From Falsiroseomonas frigidaquae (GTDB lineage Bacteria; Pseudomonadota; Alphaproteobacteria; Acetobacterales; Acetobacteraceae), in NCBI RefSeq assembly GCF_012163145.1, contig NZ_JAAVTX010000001.1:186001-250000 (forward strand): a stretch of DNA of 64,000 nt. The letters run 5' to 3'. Of the stretch, positions 33,472 to 44,125 are shown one piece after another (positions within the stretch are counted from its first letter, which is position 1; each line of letters starts with the position of its first letter). The translations under genes and the position numbers were made by a program. The notes under the pieces are model-generated. The model did no database searches, was not told the origin of the DNA, and saw nothing but the letters and a program-made list of their open reading frames with translations.

Positions 33472-34344
33472 ATGCTCGACCACAAATCCGAGGGCCCGCC
33501 TGCCTTTCGCGCGCCGCCACTGTCCTGCGACGCGCATTTCCACGTCTTCGGCGACCCGGCGCGCTATCCCTACGCCTCGCCGGAGCCGCTGCGCTACGCA
33601 CCGCCAGTGGCACCGCTGCCGGACTACATGGACCTCGCCGCGCATCTAGGCATCGAGCGTTTCGTCTTCGTCCAGCCGAGCGCCTATGGCGAGGACAATG
33701 CCTGCATGCTGGATGCGATGCGCGAGGTCGGCATCGCCCGCTGCCGCGGCATCGTCGATGTGCATGAGGACGCGCCGGATGCGCTGCTGGCGGAGATGGA
33801 CGCGATCGGCGTGCGCGGCGTCCGCATCAACTACTCGCCGGTCAAGCCGCGCATCGACGGCTTCTCGGCCCAGATGCTGCCGCGCATCCGGCGGCTGGAG
33901 GCGCGCTGCCACGAACTCGGCTGGCACCTGGATTTCCTCGGCCCGGGCTGGCTGACGGCGGAACTGCTGCCGGTGCTGGCCAGCCTGAAGGTGCCCTTCA
34001 GCGTGGCGCATATGGGCATGTTCCTGGCCAAGGACGGGCCCATGCAGCCCGGATTCCAGGCCTTCATCGACCTGCTGAAGCGCGACGAGGTGCAGGGCTA
34101 CGCCAAGTTCACCGGCACCTACCGCATGGCGACGCCGCCGGATTTCGCCGATGCCGCGCCGATGGCGCGCGCCCTGGTGGAGGCGGTGCCGGAGCGCATC
34201 ATCTGGGGCAGCGACTATCCGCATCTGTCCTTCGCCCACAGCGTCGGGTCGGTGCAGCTTTTCAACCTGCTGGGCGATTGGGCGGATGAGGCGGCGCGCC
34301 GGAAAATCCTGGTGGAGAATCCGGCCCGTCTCTACGGCTTCTGA
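33472..34344 (+). CDS. amidohydrolase family 2 protein (lactonase-type)
   Basis: 290 residues. It has the HxH motif in CDAHFHVFGDPARYPY, a middle with MGMFLAKDG and the late metal or acid residue in IIWGSDYPHLSF. The PYA..PLRY pattern after the HxH is close to 2-pyrone-4,6-dicarboxylate lactonase and related sugar-acid lactonases. Such enzymes open a lactone ring upstream of an HpaI-type aldolase, so enzyme order supports a pathway with the first gene of this run. The exact substrate is inferred only at class level. Confidence 0.82.
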   Translation: MLDHKSEGPPAFRAPPLSCDAHFHVFGDPARYPYASPEPLRYAPPVAPLPDYMDLAAHLGIERFVFVQPSAYGEDNACMLDAMREVGIARCRGIVDVHEDAPDALLAEMDAIGVRGVRINYSPVKPRIDGFSAQMLPRIRRLEARCHELGWHLDFLGPGWLTAELLPVLASLKVPFSVAHMGMFLAKDGPMQPGFQAFIDLLKRDEVQGYAKFTGTYRMATPPDFADAAPMARALVEAVPERIIWGSDYPHLSFAHSVGSVQLFNLLGDWADEAARRKILVENPARLYGF

Positions 34345-34350
34345 GGCCGG

Positions 34351-35997
34351 TCAGGCCGCCCGGTCGCTGATGCGGCCGATGAGGGCGGCCAGGCGCGGCT
34401 GTTCGGCTGGTGCCGGGTGCAGGCTGGCGCCGCATTCGCCATCCCGGCCAGCATGGGTGATGAGGAGTGCGAGCTCCAGGCCTTCCACCCGCAGCCGCCC
34501 GCGCTGGCCCGCCGCGGCGTCCCGGCAGCCCCCCAGCCGGGCGCCTCGCGCCGAAAGATCCAGCACCCGCACCGCAACCGGCTTCGCGCCATCCAGCAGG
34601 AGTTCCGCCGGCAGGTCGGCCGGGTGGCGCGGGTGGCGGCGGCGGTTGACGCTGCCGGTGGAGGTACGCACGGCGTGGATCACCGCCGTGCGCAGCTTCG
34701 CCACCGCCTCGTCCAGCGTCCCGGCGGTGACCTGCACGGCATTGGCCTGACGGTCCGATTCGCGCACCGCCTCGCGCACCGCATCGGTGCGCTCCGACAT
34801 CTCATGCGCCGCCGCCGCCGTCTGGCCGATGCTGCGGGCGATCTCGGCGGTGGCCTCGCCCTGCTGCTGCACGGCGTCCGAGACATTGGCCACGACGCGG
34901 TCGATCTCGCCGATCCGCTCCACCATCTCCGCCACCGCCGCCACCGCCTGGCTGGTTGCCTCGCGGATCCCGCTGATCTGCCGGCTGATATCCTCGGTGG
35001 ATCGCGCCGTCTGGGTGGCGAGCTGCTTCACCTCGCTGGCCACCACGGCGAAGCCCTTGCCGGCCTCCCCGGCCCGCGCCGCCTCGATCGTCGCGTTCAG
35101 CGCCAGCAGGTTGGTCTTGCTGGCGATGTCGGCGATGATGCCGGCGACATGGCTGATCTGCTCGGCCTGCTGCGACAGCGCCTCGATGCTGCCGCGCGCC
35201 CCCTGCCCGGCCGCCACCGCCTGCTGCGCCGCACTGCCGGAGAGCGTGACCTGGCGCGTGATCTCGCCGATCGAGGCGGTGAGCTCCTCCGCCGCCGCGG
35301 CAACGGTCTGCGCGGTGCCGCGCGTCTGCCCGGCGGCAGCGGCGGCATCATCCGCGTTGCTGCCGGTGCGCGAGGCGGTGGCGGACATCTCGCGCGCCGT
35401 GCGCGCCATTTCGCTCGTCAGCTTGCTGACCTGCGTTACCGCCGCCCCGGCCTCCCGCTCGACGGTCTCCGCCATGCCGACCAGCGCCGCATCGCGGCTT
35501 TCGGCTTCCGCCGCCGTGTAGGTCTCGAGCAGCAATTCCAGGTCGAGCCAGGTGACGCGCCCCAGCGCATCACGCACCGCCGCTTCGCGCCGCTGCCGCG
35601 CCCGGCCGAAGAAGGTCGTGCCGCGGGCCGCGCCCTGCTGCCGCGCCAGTTCCTGCAGGAGGCCACTCATCACGCTGTGGTGGCAGATGGCGACGGCGTA
35701 GCCCGGAACGCCGTTCTGGTAGAAGGCGGCGGCCAGCCGGCCCGCCGATTCGACGAAGCCGTCGCCGATCGCGCCCGTCACCACGCGCTGCCAATGCGCC
35801 AGGCGCACCGCATGCACCTCCGGCTTCATCAGCGCCGCGCGCATCTCCGGCCAGGGGCTGAAGGTGTCGTGCAGGGAGAGCAGCAGCGCCGGCAGCCGGT
35901 CCTCGGCGAAGCCCCGCAACGTGCCGAGTGTTGCGGTATCTGCGGGCGTCAGACCGAAGGCAGCCAGCCGCTTGTCCTGGTCGGAACTCTGGGTCAT
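34351..35997 (-). CDS. globin-coupled-like chemoreceptor with C-terminal PilZ-like domain
   Basis: 548 residues, no membrane helix. Residues about 10-165 align by eye with globin-coupled sensors ([14 protein letters not shown], then [20 protein letters not shown]). At the proximal-His position the expected IGxxHxRIG reads [12 protein letters not shown], so Phe replaces His. The MCP signalling domain covers about 170-430, with the hairpin tip [20 protein letters not shown]. The tail (about 445-548) carries [12 protein letters not shown] and [11 protein letters not shown], the RxxxR and DxSxxG motifs of PilZ. The start at 35997 is chosen because the domain begins there; no strong ribosome site is seen. 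Confidence 0.7.
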   Translation of the reverse strand: MTQSSDQDKRLAAFGLTPADTATLGTLRGFAEDRLPALLLSLHDTFSPWPEMRAALMKPEVHAVRLAHWQRVVTGAIGDGFVESAGRLAAAFYQNGVPGYAVAICHHSVMSGLLQELARQQGAARGTTFFGRARQRREAAVRDALGRVTWLDLELLLETYTAAEAESRDAALVGMAETVEREAGAAVTQVSKLTSEMARTAREMSATASRTGSNADDAAAAAGQTRGTAQTVAAAAEELTASIGEITRQVTLSGSAAQQAVAAGQGARGSIEALSQQAEQISHVAGIIADIASKTNLLALNATIEAARAGEAGKGFAVVASEVKQLATQTARSTEDISRQISGIREATSQAVAAVAEMVERIGEIDRVVANVSDAVQQQGEATAEIARSIGQTAAAAHEMSERTDAVREAVRESDRQANAVQVTAGTLDEAVAKLRTAVIHAVRTSTGSVNRRRHPRHPADLPAELLLDGAKPVAVRVLDLSARGARLGGCRDAAAGQRGRLRVEGLELALLITHAGRDGECGASLHPAPAEQPRLAALIGRISDRAA

Positions 35998-36131
35998 GCG
36001 TCGCTGCCAAGATGGGGTGCAGCTTCCTGCCACGGAAGGTATTGGCAATCCGTCAATTCGCGGTGCTGGGATGGCGTCGGCGGCCGGCCCGCATGATGCT
36101 GCATCGAACGAACCGAGAGGAACCGCCCGGC

Positions 36132-37175
36132 ATGACCACCCCCCGCCACGACCCCGCCACGCTGACCGGCCTGGCCCGCGACCTGTGCCGCGCCGCCGGT
36201 CTGGATGCCGCGAAATCCGAGGCGGTGGCGGTGACGCTGGTGGAAGCCGACCTGCTGGGCCACGCCACCCATGGCCTCGCCCTGCTGCCGCGCTACCTGG
36301 ATGATGCGACCTCCGGCGGCATGGCGCGGGATGGGGAGCCGGAGGTGGTGCGCGACCGCGGCGCCACCCTCACCTGGAATGGCCGCCGCCTGCCGGGGCC
36401 GTGGCTGGTGCACAAGGCGCTGGATGTCGCGCTGGAACGGGCCGTGACCTATGGCACCTGCAGCGTCGCGATCGGCGACAGCCACCATATCGGCTGCCTC
36501 GCCGCCTACCTGACCCGCGCGACGGAGCGCGGCTTCATGCTGGTGCTATCCTCCTCCGCCTCCGCCGCCGCGGCCGTCGCGCCCTTCGGCGGCATCACCG
36601 GCGTGCTGGCGCCGGACCCGGTGGCGGCGGGCATCCCCACCGATGGGGACCCGCTCCTGATGGATGTCAGCGCCTCCATCACCACCATCAACATGGCCGG
36701 GCAGTTGCAGAAGGCCGGCGTGCAATACGCGCATCCCTGGGTGCAGGACGCCGCCGGCAACCCGAGCACGGACCCGGCCGTGCTGGCGCAGGGCGGCACG
36801 CTGCTGCCGGCGGGCGGGCTGGACCATGGCCAGAAGGGCTATGCCTGGGCGCTGATGAACGAGGCGCTGACCCAGGGCCTGTCCGGCTATGGCCGCGCCG
36901 ACAAGCCGACCGGCTGGACCGCCAGCGTGCTGCTGCAGGTCTATGATCCGGAGGCTTTCGCCGGCCAGGCCGCCTTCCTGCGGCAGACCAGCCACACCGC
37001 CGCCGCCTGCCGCGCCGCGACGCCCCGCCCGGGGGTCAGCCGCGTGCGCCTGCCGGGCGAATCCGGCCTGGCGCATCGCCGCGCCGCGCTGAAGGACGGC
37101 CTGGCCCTTTCGCCCGCCATCCTGGCGGGGCTGCGCGGCGCCGCGGCGAAGCTCGGCGTCGTGATGCCCGCCTGA
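36132..37175 (+). CDS. malate/L-lactate dehydrogenase (LDH2) family oxidoreductase
   Basis: 347 residues of the Ldh2/YiaK fold: [20 protein letters not shown] near the N-terminus with the catalytic His, [40 protein letters not shown] and the C-terminal [19 protein letters not shown]. These NAD(P)-dependent enzymes reduce or oxidise 2-hydroxy/2-oxo acids such as malate, sulfolactate or 2,3-diketogulonate. The ATG at 36132 has GAGAGGAA upstream. It stands alone, divergent from the chemoreceptor. The substrate is not determined. Confidence 0.88.
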   Translation: MTTPRHDPATLTGLARDLCRAAGLDAAKSEAVAVTLVEADLLGHATHGLALLPRYLDDATSGGMARDGEPEVVRDRGATLTWNGRRLPGPWLVHKALDVALERAVTYGTCSVAIGDSHHIGCLAAYLTRATERGFMLVLSSSASAAAAVAPFGGITGVLAPDPVAAGIPTDGDPLLMDVSASITTINMAGQLQKAGVQYAHPWVQDAAGNPSTDPAVLAQGGTLLPAGGLDHGQKGYAWALMNEALTQGLSGYGRADKPTGWTASVLLQVYDPEAFAGQAAFLRQTSHTAAACRAATPRPGVSRVRLPGESGLAHRRAALKDGLALSPAILAGLRGAAAKLGVVMPA

Positions 37176-37207
37176 CGCGTCGCAGTGCTCCGCGATGCCC
37201 GCCTGCC

Positions 37208-37831
37208 TCAGCGCCGCGGCATGCCGGGCATGCCCTGCAGCGCCTGCGGCATGCCCTGGGGCATCTGCATGGTCTGGTAGCCCTGCGGCCGGCGGAAACG
37301 CGCCGGGTCCTGCGCGCCATAGGCGACGCGGGTTGCCTCCATGCTGCCGGATTCACCACCCGAGGTGCCCTGCGCCCGCAGCATCACGCCATCCGGCGTG
37401 ATGCAGGCAGTACCGCGGTCATCGCCGTCCTGGAAGTTCCAGACGTTGCAGGCATGGCCGGCCACGGTGTCCCGGCCGGTCTGGCGGAACTGGCCACGCG
37501 TCGGCAGCCCGGCAGTGGCCTGGTCCATCGGGATGTCCATCAGCATCCGCATCTGCTCCATCACCATGAAGCCGCGCTGCGCCCGGTGGTCGGCCACCAT
37601 GTAGCCCATGCCGCCCATATCCACGCGCATGGTCTGCTGGCTGGCGAGCCAGGACATGGTCATCGCCGGCATCCCCGACTGTGCGCGCGCGCCCGTGACG
37701 CGATAGGTAACGGCGACGTCACGCGCGGGGAACAATTGCGGGCGATCCTGGGCCGCGGCCTCCGGCGTCGGCAGGCCGGCAGCCAGGGCGAGGGCTGCGA
37801 CGGCAAGGGCGGCGAGGCGTGTGGTGCGCAT
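37208..37831 (-). CDS. exported Met-rich protein, DUF4412-like
   Basis: 207 residues. A signal peptide is at 1-27 (MRTTRLAALAVAALALAAGL, then AAAQ). The mature part has strands DVAVTYRVTGARAQSG and MRVDMGGMGYMVADHRAQRG, with GHACNVWNFQDGDDRGTACI carrying two Cys. Methionines are frequent (MVMEQMRMLMDIPMD and the tail QMPQGMPQALQGMPGMPRR). The layout resembles DUF4412 periplasmic or lipoprotein-like proteins. Met-rich stretches can bind Cu(I), but that is speculative. The start at 37831 gives the signal peptide; the longer frame does not add conserved sequence. Confidence 0.65.
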   Translation of the reverse strand: MRTTRLAALAVAALALAAGLPTPEAAAQDRPQLFPARDVAVTYRVTGARAQSGMPAMTMSWLASQQTMRVDMGGMGYMVADHRAQRGFMVMEQMRMLMDIPMDQATAGLPTRGQFRQTGRDTVAGHACNVWNFQDGDDRGTACITPDGVMLRAQGTSGGESGSMEATRVAYGAQDPARFRRPQGYQTMQMPQGMPQALQGMPGMPRR

Positions 37832-37955
37832 GGCTTTGGGTCTCCGTCCGTGTCCGACGGACGCTCCCCCGGCCGTCACCCCGCCGTCAAGCAAGGCACG
37901 GCTGGCGCGAAACCGCATGAAACGACGATTACGTATTGTTCATCTATTGCGGCCG

Positions 37956-37971
37956 TTCACCGATTGGTGAA
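37956..37971. promoter_or_regulatory. inverted repeat upstream of the chemoreceptor gene
   Basis: TTCACC-GATT-GGTGAA is a perfect 6-base inverted repeat 46 bases upstream of the chemoreceptor ATG, in the divergent 186-base gap. Possible operator. Confidence 0.3.
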
Positions 37972-38017
37972 GTCGTGATCGCTACGCTGCGTCGCACCTG
38001 TCCTGGAGCCTCGCCTG

Positions 38018-39700
38018 ATGCTGTCCCGCATGTCGATCCGTGAACGCCTGATCGCCTCCTTCGCGTTCCTGCTGCTCTGTGTCGTCGGGATCGGCGGCTT
38101 CAGCATCAACCGGATGCAGGCGATCGACGGGGCTTCGTCGGAGATCGTCGAGAACTGGCTGCCGAGCATCCAGGCGCTCGGCAAGATCCGCGGTTCCATG
38201 TCCGACATCCGCATCGGCGTGCTGAACCACGTCAATTCCCAGGATGCAGCGCGGATGCGGACGCTGGAGGAGCAGATCGAGCGCCTGTCGCGCGAGCTGA
38301 CGGAAGGGCAGAGGGTCTATGAGCGTTTGATCAGCAGCCCCGAGGAGCAGCGCATATACGATGGCTCGGCCGAGGCCATCGCCACCTACAAGCGCGAGAT
38401 CCCCACGGTGATCGCCCTGTCGCGCGGCGGCCAGCAGGCCGAAGCCGGCACGGCCGTCACCCGGCTTCTGGTGCCGGCAGGCAATGCCGTCGCGCAGACG
38501 CTGGGACAGCTGGAGGAGTTGAACGCGGCCGGCGCGGCCGCCGCCAGCGACGCCGCGACCGCAACCTTCGCCAGCGCCCGCATGCTGATCCTGGTCGCCA
38601 TCGGCGCCATGTTCGTGCTCGGCCTGGTCGTGGCCATCACCATCCTGCGCGCCATCGGCAAGGGCATCTCCGACGTTCTGGCGCCCATGCAGCGCCTCTC
38701 CCAGGGCGATCTGGACGCCAAGGTGCCGGATCTCGCCGAACGCACGGAGATGGGCCGCATCGCCGCGGCGCTGCGCGTGTTCAAGGCGGCGCTGGAAGAA
38801 AAGCAGCGCGCCGACGCCGCGATCCGGCAGGAAGAACAGGCCAAGGCACGCCGCGCCGAAATCATGGCCACCCTCGTCGCCGGCTTCGAAGCCGATGCCG
38901 CGGAGGCGCTGCAGGGCGTCGCCGCCGCCACCACCCAGCTCGACGCCATGGCGGGCAGCATGACCAAGACGGCGCGGGACGGTGAAAGCCGCGCCGCCTC
39001 GGTCGCCGCCGCCGCCGAGCAGGCCTCCGCCAGCGTGCAGAACGTGGCCGCCGCCGCCGAGCAGCTCGGCGCCTCCATCGCCGAGATCGCCCGCCGGGTG
39101 ACCGACAGCGCCACCGCCGCGCGCAATGCCTCCGACGGCGCGCGGGCCAGCGACGCGGCCATCACCGGCCTGTCCGAATCGGCACAGCGCATCGGCGACG
39201 TGGTGCGGCTGATCGCCGACATCGCCGGCCAGACCAACCTGCTCGCCCTGAATGCCACCATCGAGGCGGCGCGCGCCGGCGAGCACGGCAAGGGCTTCGC
39301 CGTGGTCGCCAGCGAGGTGAAGGCGCTCGCCGCGCAGACCGCCAGCGCGACGGAACAGATCGGCGCACAGATCGCCACCATGCAGGCGGAAACCCGCGGC
39401 GCGGTGGACGCCATCCGCGGCATCGCGGCGACCATCGACCAGGTGGACCAGATCACCGTCCAGGTCGCCGCGGCGGCCGAGGAACAGGCCAGCGCGACGC
39501 AGGAAATCGTCCGCGCGGTGGCGGAGGCCGCAACCGGCACGCAGGAAGTGTCCCGCTTCACGGGTGAACTCTCGCAGGGCGCGGTGGCGACCGGGGAGGC
39601 GGCGACGCAGGTCGGCCATTCCTCGGGCGAGCTGACCCAGCGTTCCCAGCGGCTGCGGACCCAGGTGGACGCCTTCCTCTCCGGCATCCGCGCCGCCTGA
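38018..39700 (+). CDS. methyl-accepting chemotaxis protein (4HB-HAMP-MCP)
   Basis: 560 residues. Membrane helix 1 is at about 10-30 ([20 protein letters not shown]), a four-helix-bundle sensor follows at about 32-190, membrane helix 2 is at about 192-212, and a HAMP domain ([20 protein letters not shown]) follows. The signalling domain covers about 290-540, with the hairpin [20 protein letters not shown]. It senses a periplasmic ligand and controls CheA. It stands alone in its own transcript with GGAG nine bases upstream. No che genes lie in the window. Confidence 0.93.
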   Translation: MLSRMSIRERLIASFAFLLLCVVGIGGFSINRMQAIDGASSEIVENWLPSIQALGKIRGSMSDIRIGVLNHVNSQDAARMRTLEEQIERLSRELTEGQRVYERLISSPEEQRIYDGSAEAIATYKREIPTVIALSRGGQQAEAGTAVTRLLVPAGNAVAQTLGQLEELNAAGAAAASDAATATFASARMLILVAIGAMFVLGLVVAITILRAIGKGISDVLAPMQRLSQGDLDAKVPDLAERTEMGRIAAALRVFKAALEEKQRADAAIRQEEQAKARRAEIMATLVAGFEADAAEALQGVAAATTQLDAMAGSMTKTARDGESRAASVAAAAEQASASVQNVAAAAEQLGASIAEIARRVTDSATAARNASDGARASDAAITGLSESAQRIGDVVRLIADIAGQTNLLALNATIEAARAGEHGKGFAVVASEVKALAAQTASATEQIGAQIATMQAETRGAVDAIRGIAATIDQVDQITVQVAAAAEEQASATQEIVRAVAEAATGTQEVSRFTGELSQGAVATGEAATQVGHSSGELTQRSQRLRTQVDAFLSGIRAA

Positions 39701-39739
39701 CGGCTGCAATCCGCGGCGATCCCGTGCCAGGATCGCCGC

Positions 39740-40114
39740 ATGGTTGCCTCCCCCACCGCACGGCTACGCCGCCTCTGCCTCACCTTGCCCGAAGCGGCGG
39801 AGGTGGAGACCTGGGAACAGCCCACCTTCCGCGTGCGCGGCCGCATCTTCGCCATGCTGCACCAGGGCGAGCACGGCCTGGCCGTCTGGTTCAAGGCGCC
39901 GCCGGGCAGCCAGGAAGTGCTGACCGAGGCGGCGCCGGACCGCTTCTTCCGGCCTCCCTATCTCGGCCACAAGGGATGGGTGGCGTTGCGGCTCGGCGGC
40001 GCGGTGGATTGGGATGAGGCGGAGGCGCTGATACGGCGCAGCTATTCCCTGATCGCGCCGAAGCGGCTGGCGGCGCAGGCCGCCGGCCACGCCGCCACGC
40101 AGCACGGCGGCTGA
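39740..40114 (+). CDS. MmcQ/YjbR family protein
   Basis: 124 residues of the MmcQ/YjbR (CyaY-like, double-wing) fold: LRRLCLTLPEAAEVETWEQP, TFRVRGRIFAML, GLAVWFKAPPGSQEVL and GWVALRLGGAVDWDEAEALI with a final RRSYSLIAPKRL. The family may bind DNA, but its role is not established. It starts 39 bases after the chemoreceptor gene; CAGGA lies eight bases upstream. Confidence 0.85.
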   Translation: MVASPTARLRRLCLTLPEAAEVETWEQPTFRVRGRIFAMLHQGEHGLAVWFKAPPGSQEVLTEAAPDRFFRPPYLGHKGWVALRLGGAVDWDEAEALIRRSYSLIAPKRLAAQAAGHAATQHGG

Positions 40115-40130
40115 CCGGCGGGGCGCGGCT

Positions 40131-40868
40131 TCAGAAGGCGATGCGCCAGCCGCCCTGCCGTTCCACCAGCACACCCCGCCCCGCCAGCGCCTGCAGCGCA
40201 CGGCGGCATTCCTCCGGCGGCAGGCGGCCTTCCAGAAGGGCGACCAGCCGCGCCTCCGACGGCGCCACACGGCCAAAGGCCGCCTCGAAATCCTCCGTCG
40301 CGAGGGCGTCATGGTTGCGGACGCACAGCTCGGCCGAAGCCTCATGCACGGCTTCGAGAACCAGGCGTTCGGCAGGATCGGTGATCCGCTCCAGGCCATT
40401 GACCAGGATCCGCACCAGCGCGACCAGGCTCAGCCCGGCCCAGGCGGCCAGCAGGCGCGGGTACCCGGAAGTGGTGAGGAGCACGAGGATGAGCGCCAGC
40501 GCATCCCGCAACCCGGCTTCCGCAGTGGCGCGCACCTTGTAGACGACATGGGCGTCGACCCGGAGCTGCGCCATCGGGCCATACACCGGCGGTTCGAGCA
40601 GCCGGGACTCGACGCGCTCGGCCAGAAGCGCATCCGTGGCGCGCCGCATATCCTGCAGGGAGGATCCGAATTGATCGCCCCTGCCCGTGCCGCCGCTGCT
40701 CGCCAGGGCTTGCCGCAGCCCCTGCTCCGCCCAGCTTCCGAGCGCAGCCCTGCGGCGGCCGGCACGTTCCCAGATGTCGTCCTGGATCTGGAGATCGGTC
40801 TGCCACGCTCCCGATTCGAGAAGCGCCAGCGCTTCAGCCCGTCCAAGCCGGTCCACCGCCCGGGTCAT
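40131..40868 (-). CDS. hypothetical protein with two membrane helices
   Basis: 245 residues that I do not recognise. Two hydrophobic stretches (about 122-140 and 143-160, LRDALALILVLLTTSGYPRL then AWAGLSLVALVRILVNGLE) look like a membrane hairpin. The N-terminal half is helical and charged, and the C-terminal 60 residues resemble a winged-helix shape (ALQALAGRGVLVERQGGWRI). It is convergent with the YjbR gene (16-base gap) and lies 47 bases beyond the ftsK stop in the same direction. Codon use is like its neighbours. Confidence 0.6.
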   Translation of the reverse strand: MTRAVDRLGRAEALALLESGAWQTDLQIQDDIWERAGRRRAALGSWAEQGLRQALASSGGTGRGDQFGSSLQDMRRATDALLAERVESRLLEPPVYGPMAQLRVDAHVVYKVRATAEAGLRDALALILVLLTTSGYPRLLAAWAGLSLVALVRILVNGLERITDPAERLVLEAVHEASAELCVRNHDALATEDFEAAFGRVAPSEARLVALLEGRLPPEECRRALQALAGRGVLVERQGGWRIAF

Positions 40869-40915
40869 CTGCCCGCCTCCTACGCCTCCCGACTGGCCCC
40901 CAAATGGCGCCCGGC

Positions 40916-43489
40916 CTAATCGCGTGGCCCGGGCGCCAGCACCTCCCGCTTGCCGACATGGTTGGCCGCGCCGACCACGCCGTTCTTCTCCATCTGCTCG
41001 ATCAGCTTCGCCGCGCGGTTGTAGCCGATGTTGAGGTGGCGCTGCACGAAGCTGGTGCTGGCCTTGCCCTCCCGCGTCACCAGATCCACCGCCTGGTCGT
41101 AGAGCGAGGCCTCGCCATCGGTGTTGCCGCCCATCATGCCGGAGGCATCCGGCCCGGCCGCATCCTCATCCACCTCCGTCACCTCCTCGATGTAGGAGGG
41201 CTCGGCCTGTTCGCGCAGGAAGGCGACCACCGCCTCGACTTCCTCATCCGAGACGAAGGGCCCGTGCACGCGGCTGATGCGGCCACCGCCGGCCATGTGC
41301 AGCATGTCGCCCTGGCCCAGCAGCTGCTCCGCGCCCATCTCGCCGAGGATGGTGCGGCTGTCGATCTTGGACGTGACCTGGAAGCTGATGCGGGTCGGGA
41401 AGTTCGCCTTGATGGTGCCGGTGATGACGTCCACCGAAGGCCGCTGCGTCGCCATGATCACATGGATGCCGGCTGCGCGCGCCATCTGCGCCAGGCGCTG
41501 CACCGCGGCCTCGATATCCTTGCCGGCGACGATCATCAGGTCCGCCATCTCGTCGATGACCACGACGATCATCGGCAGCGGCTCCAGCGCCAAGGGCTGG
41601 TCCTCGAACAGCGGCTTGTTGGTCTCCGGATCGAAGCCGACCTGCACGCGGCGGGTCAGCACCTCGCCCCGGGCGCGGGCGGCTTCCGCCTTCTCGTTGT
41701 AGCCGCCGATATTGCGGACGCCGAGCTGGGACATGGCGCGATAGCGCTTCTCCATCTCCCGCACCGTCCACTTCAGCGCACCGATCGCCTTGGCCGGCTC
41801 GGTCACGACCGGGGCGAGCAGATGCGGGATGCGGTCATAGACCGACAGTTCCAGCATCTTCGGGTCGATCATGATGAAGCGGCACTCATCCGGGGTGAAC
41901 CGGTAGAGCAGCGACAGGATCATGGTGTTGATGCCGACCGACTTGCCCGAGCCGGTGGTGCCCGCGATCAGCAGATGCGGCATCCGGGCGAGGTCGGCGA
42001 TGACCGGCGCGCCGCCGATATCCTTGCCGAGTGCCAGCGGCAGCTTGGCCTGGTGGCGGTGCCAGTCCTCCGCCATCATCATCTCGGAGAAATACACCAT
42101 CTCCCGCTTGCTGTTCGGCAGCTCGATGCCGATCACGTTGCGGCCCGGCACCGTGGCGATACGCACGGCGGTGACGGACATGGACCGCGCGATATCATCC
42201 GCCAGGCCGATGACGCGGGCCGACTTGGTGCCGGGGGCCGGTTCCAGCTCATACAGCGTGACCACCGGGCCGGGGCGGATCTCGGCGATGCGGCCGCGCA
42301 CGCCGTAATCCTCCAGCACCGTCTCCAGCATCCGCGCATTGCCCTGCAGCGCTTCCTCCGAAGGGCCGGCGGCGCGGCGGGCGGGCGGCGGCGTGAGCAG
42401 CGACAGCGGCGGGTAGCGCCAGGTGCCATCCGGCAGGTCCAGGCTGATCTGGCGGGCATTGGCCACGGGCTTGGGCGGCGCGGCGCGGTCCGCCACACGT
42501 GGTGAAGCGAGCTTGGCGCGGGCCGCGGCTGCGGCCGCCGGGCGCGGCGGGGCTTCCTCCCGCGGCGCGGCTTCGGTGGCGGTCTGCTCGGCGAAGGACG
42601 GCTCGCGGCGCCGCGGCGGCGCGGCATCCTCGACCAGCGCATCGGCATTCCGCAGCATCTCGGCCAGCGGCGTCTCCCGCTCCCGCCGCCGCCGCACCGC
42701 GCCGCCGACGGCGCGGCCGACCGCCTTGAAGGGCCAGGCGGCGGCACGGGCGAAGAAGCCGGGCGGCACCTGTTCCCCCACATGTTCCCCCATCTGGCGT
42801 GCGCGGGCGGCGGTGAGGCGGACGGTGGCGCTGGCGGCACTACCTGCGCTGCCGGCGGCGGAGCCGGCCACGGCGCCGGCGCGGCGCCATTCGCCCAGCG
42901 TCAGCCCGAGCGCCACGAAGACCAGCAGCGCCGTCAGCGTCGCCAGCACCAGATGCGCGATGCCGGCACCGACCGGGCCGAGCAGGTCGCGCATCAGCCC
43001 CATCAGCGCCTGCGCCACCACCGGCCCTGCCGCACCGCCCGGCCCGGCGGCGGCCGGCACATCGGTCGGCAGCGGCAACAGGATCAGCGTGGCGGCCAGC
43101 AGCGGCAGCGCCGCCAGCAGGCAGGCCAGGCGCAGCGCGAAGGGCGCCAGGCCGCGATGCGTCGCCAGCCGCCAGGCCCAGGTCATCAGGCAGGCCACCA
43201 GCAGGAAGGCGGCGTAGCCGAAGGCCTGCAGCAGCAGGTCCGCCGCATGGGCGCCGATCGGCCCGGCCAGGTTGCCGGTCAGCTGGGAAGTGGCGGTGGA
43301 GAAGGACGGGTCGGCCGGGTCGTAGCTGGCCAGCGCCACGCCCAGCACCAGCCCGAACACCACCAGCACCAGCGCCACAAGCTCCGCCAGGCGGCGCTGC
43401 AGCGCGGCCTTGAGGGCGGGGGAGGCGAAGCGGCGCCCGGCGGCGGCGAGCCGGTCGCCCACGGCCGGGGTGCTGGCGGTGCGGGCCAT
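40916..43489 (-). CDS. ftsK: DNA translocase FtsK
   Basis: 857 residues. Four or five N-terminal membrane helices (about 35-190) anchor it at the septum, an Ala/Pro/Arg linker runs to about 390, and the RecA-like motor follows with Walker [15 protein letters not shown] and Walker B region [19 protein letters not shown]. The C-terminal gamma winged helix is intact ([40 protein letters not shown]) and would read KOPS sites and activate XerCD. The start at 43489 (MARTAS) precedes the first helix; the longer frame covers the upstream gap. Confidence 0.95.
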   Translation of the reverse strand: MARTASTPAVGDRLAAAGRRFASPALKAALQRRLAELVALVLVVFGLVLGVALASYDPADPSFSTATSQLTGNLAGPIGAHAADLLLQAFGYAAFLLVACLMTWAWRLATHRGLAPFALRLACLLAALPLLAATLILLPLPTDVPAAAGPGGAAGPVVAQALMGLMRDLLGPVGAGIAHLVLATLTALLVFVALGLTLGEWRRAGAVAGSAAGSAGSAASATVRLTAARARQMGEHVGEQVPPGFFARAAAWPFKAVGRAVGGAVRRRRERETPLAEMLRNADALVEDAAPPRRREPSFAEQTATEAAPREEAPPRPAAAAAARAKLASPRVADRAAPPKPVANARQISLDLPDGTWRYPPLSLLTPPPARRAAGPSEEALQGNARMLETVLEDYGVRGRIAEIRPGPVVTLYELEPAPGTKSARVIGLADDIARSMSVTAVRIATVPGRNVIGIELPNSKREMVYFSEMMMAEDWHRHQAKLPLALGKDIGGAPVIADLARMPHLLIAGTTGSGKSVGINTMILSLLYRFTPDECRFIMIDPKMLELSVYDRIPHLLAPVVTEPAKAIGALKWTVREMEKRYRAMSQLGVRNIGGYNEKAEAARARGEVLTRRVQVGFDPETNKPLFEDQPLALEPLPMIVVVIDEMADLMIVAGKDIEAAVQRLAQMARAAGIHVIMATQRPSVDVITGTIKANFPTRISFQVTSKIDSRTILGEMGAEQLLGQGDMLHMAGGGRISRVHGPFVSDEEVEAVVAFLREQAEPSYIEEVTEVDEDAAGPDASGMMGGNTDGEASLYDQAVDLVTREGKASTSFVQRHLNIGYNRAAKLIEQMEKNGVVGAANHVGKREVLAPGPRD

Positions 43490-43619
43490 CTGGGGTGGTT
43501 CCTGAAGCTTTGCGGGAACTCTACACCGGAAGCCTCTCGGATTGAACGGTGTTGCAAGGCGCGCCGCACCGCCGGGCGCCGGGTGTGTCCCCGCCGCCGC
43601 CGCTGTCGCGGGGTGCCGA

Positions 43620-44033
43620 TCAATCCGCGGGAGGTTTGTTGCCGCGCAGCTTCTTGACGCCGGAGCGCAGCTTCTTGCCCTCCAGCCGGCGCATCTGCGC
43701 GCCGTAGCTGGGCTTGGTGGCGCGGCGGGTCGGCGGCGGCGGCTCGGCGGCCTTGGCCAGCAGTTCGTCCAGCCTTTCCCGCGCATCGGTCCGGTTGCGG
43801 TCCTGGGTCCGGAAGCGCTGCGCCTGGATCACCAGCACGCCATCCTGGGTGATCCGCCGGCCGGCCAGCGTCGCCAGCCGGCGCGCCATGTATTCGCCCA
43901 TGTCGAGCCGGTTGAGGTTGAGCCGCAGCTCCACCGCCGTCTCCACCTTGTTAACGTTCTGGCCGCCGGGGCCGGACGAACGCACGAAGCGTTCCTCCAG
44001 CGCGTCGTCCGGGATGTGCGGGATGCGGGCCAT
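43620..44033 (-). CDS. arfB: alternative ribosome-rescue factor ArfB
   Basis: 137 residues with the release-factor-like GGQ domain: [20 protein letters not shown] carries the catalytic GGQ, followed by [20 protein letters not shown]. The C-terminal tail is basic ([20 protein letters not shown]), as needed to enter the empty mRNA channel of stalled ribosomes. ArfB hydrolyses peptidyl-tRNA on non-stop complexes. The length fits ArfB (about 140), not RF1 or RF2. The ATG at 44033 gives the normal N-terminus. Confidence 0.9.
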   Translation of the reverse strand: MARIPHIPDDALEERFVRSSGPGGQNVNKVETAVELRLNLNRLDMGEYMARRLATLAGRRITQDGVLVIQAQRFRTQDRNRTDARERLDELLAKAAEPPPPTRRATKPSYGAQMRRLEGKKLRSGVKKLRGNKPPAD

Positions 44034-44076
44034 GCCGCGCCTCATGGCGCGTCCCATCACGGCGCGCAAATGAAAA

Positions 44077-44104
44077 GGGCGCCGGGGATTGCTCCCCGGC
44101 GCCC
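44077..44104 (-). terminator. Rho-independent terminator of amtB
   Basis: A perfect 11-base-pair stem GGGCGCCGGGG/CCCCGGCGCCC with a 6-base loop. On the minus strand it is followed at once by TTTTCATTTG. It lies 22 bases beyond the amtB stop. Confidence 0.88.
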
Positions 44105-44125
44105 GTTCAGGTCCAGCCCGCTGGC

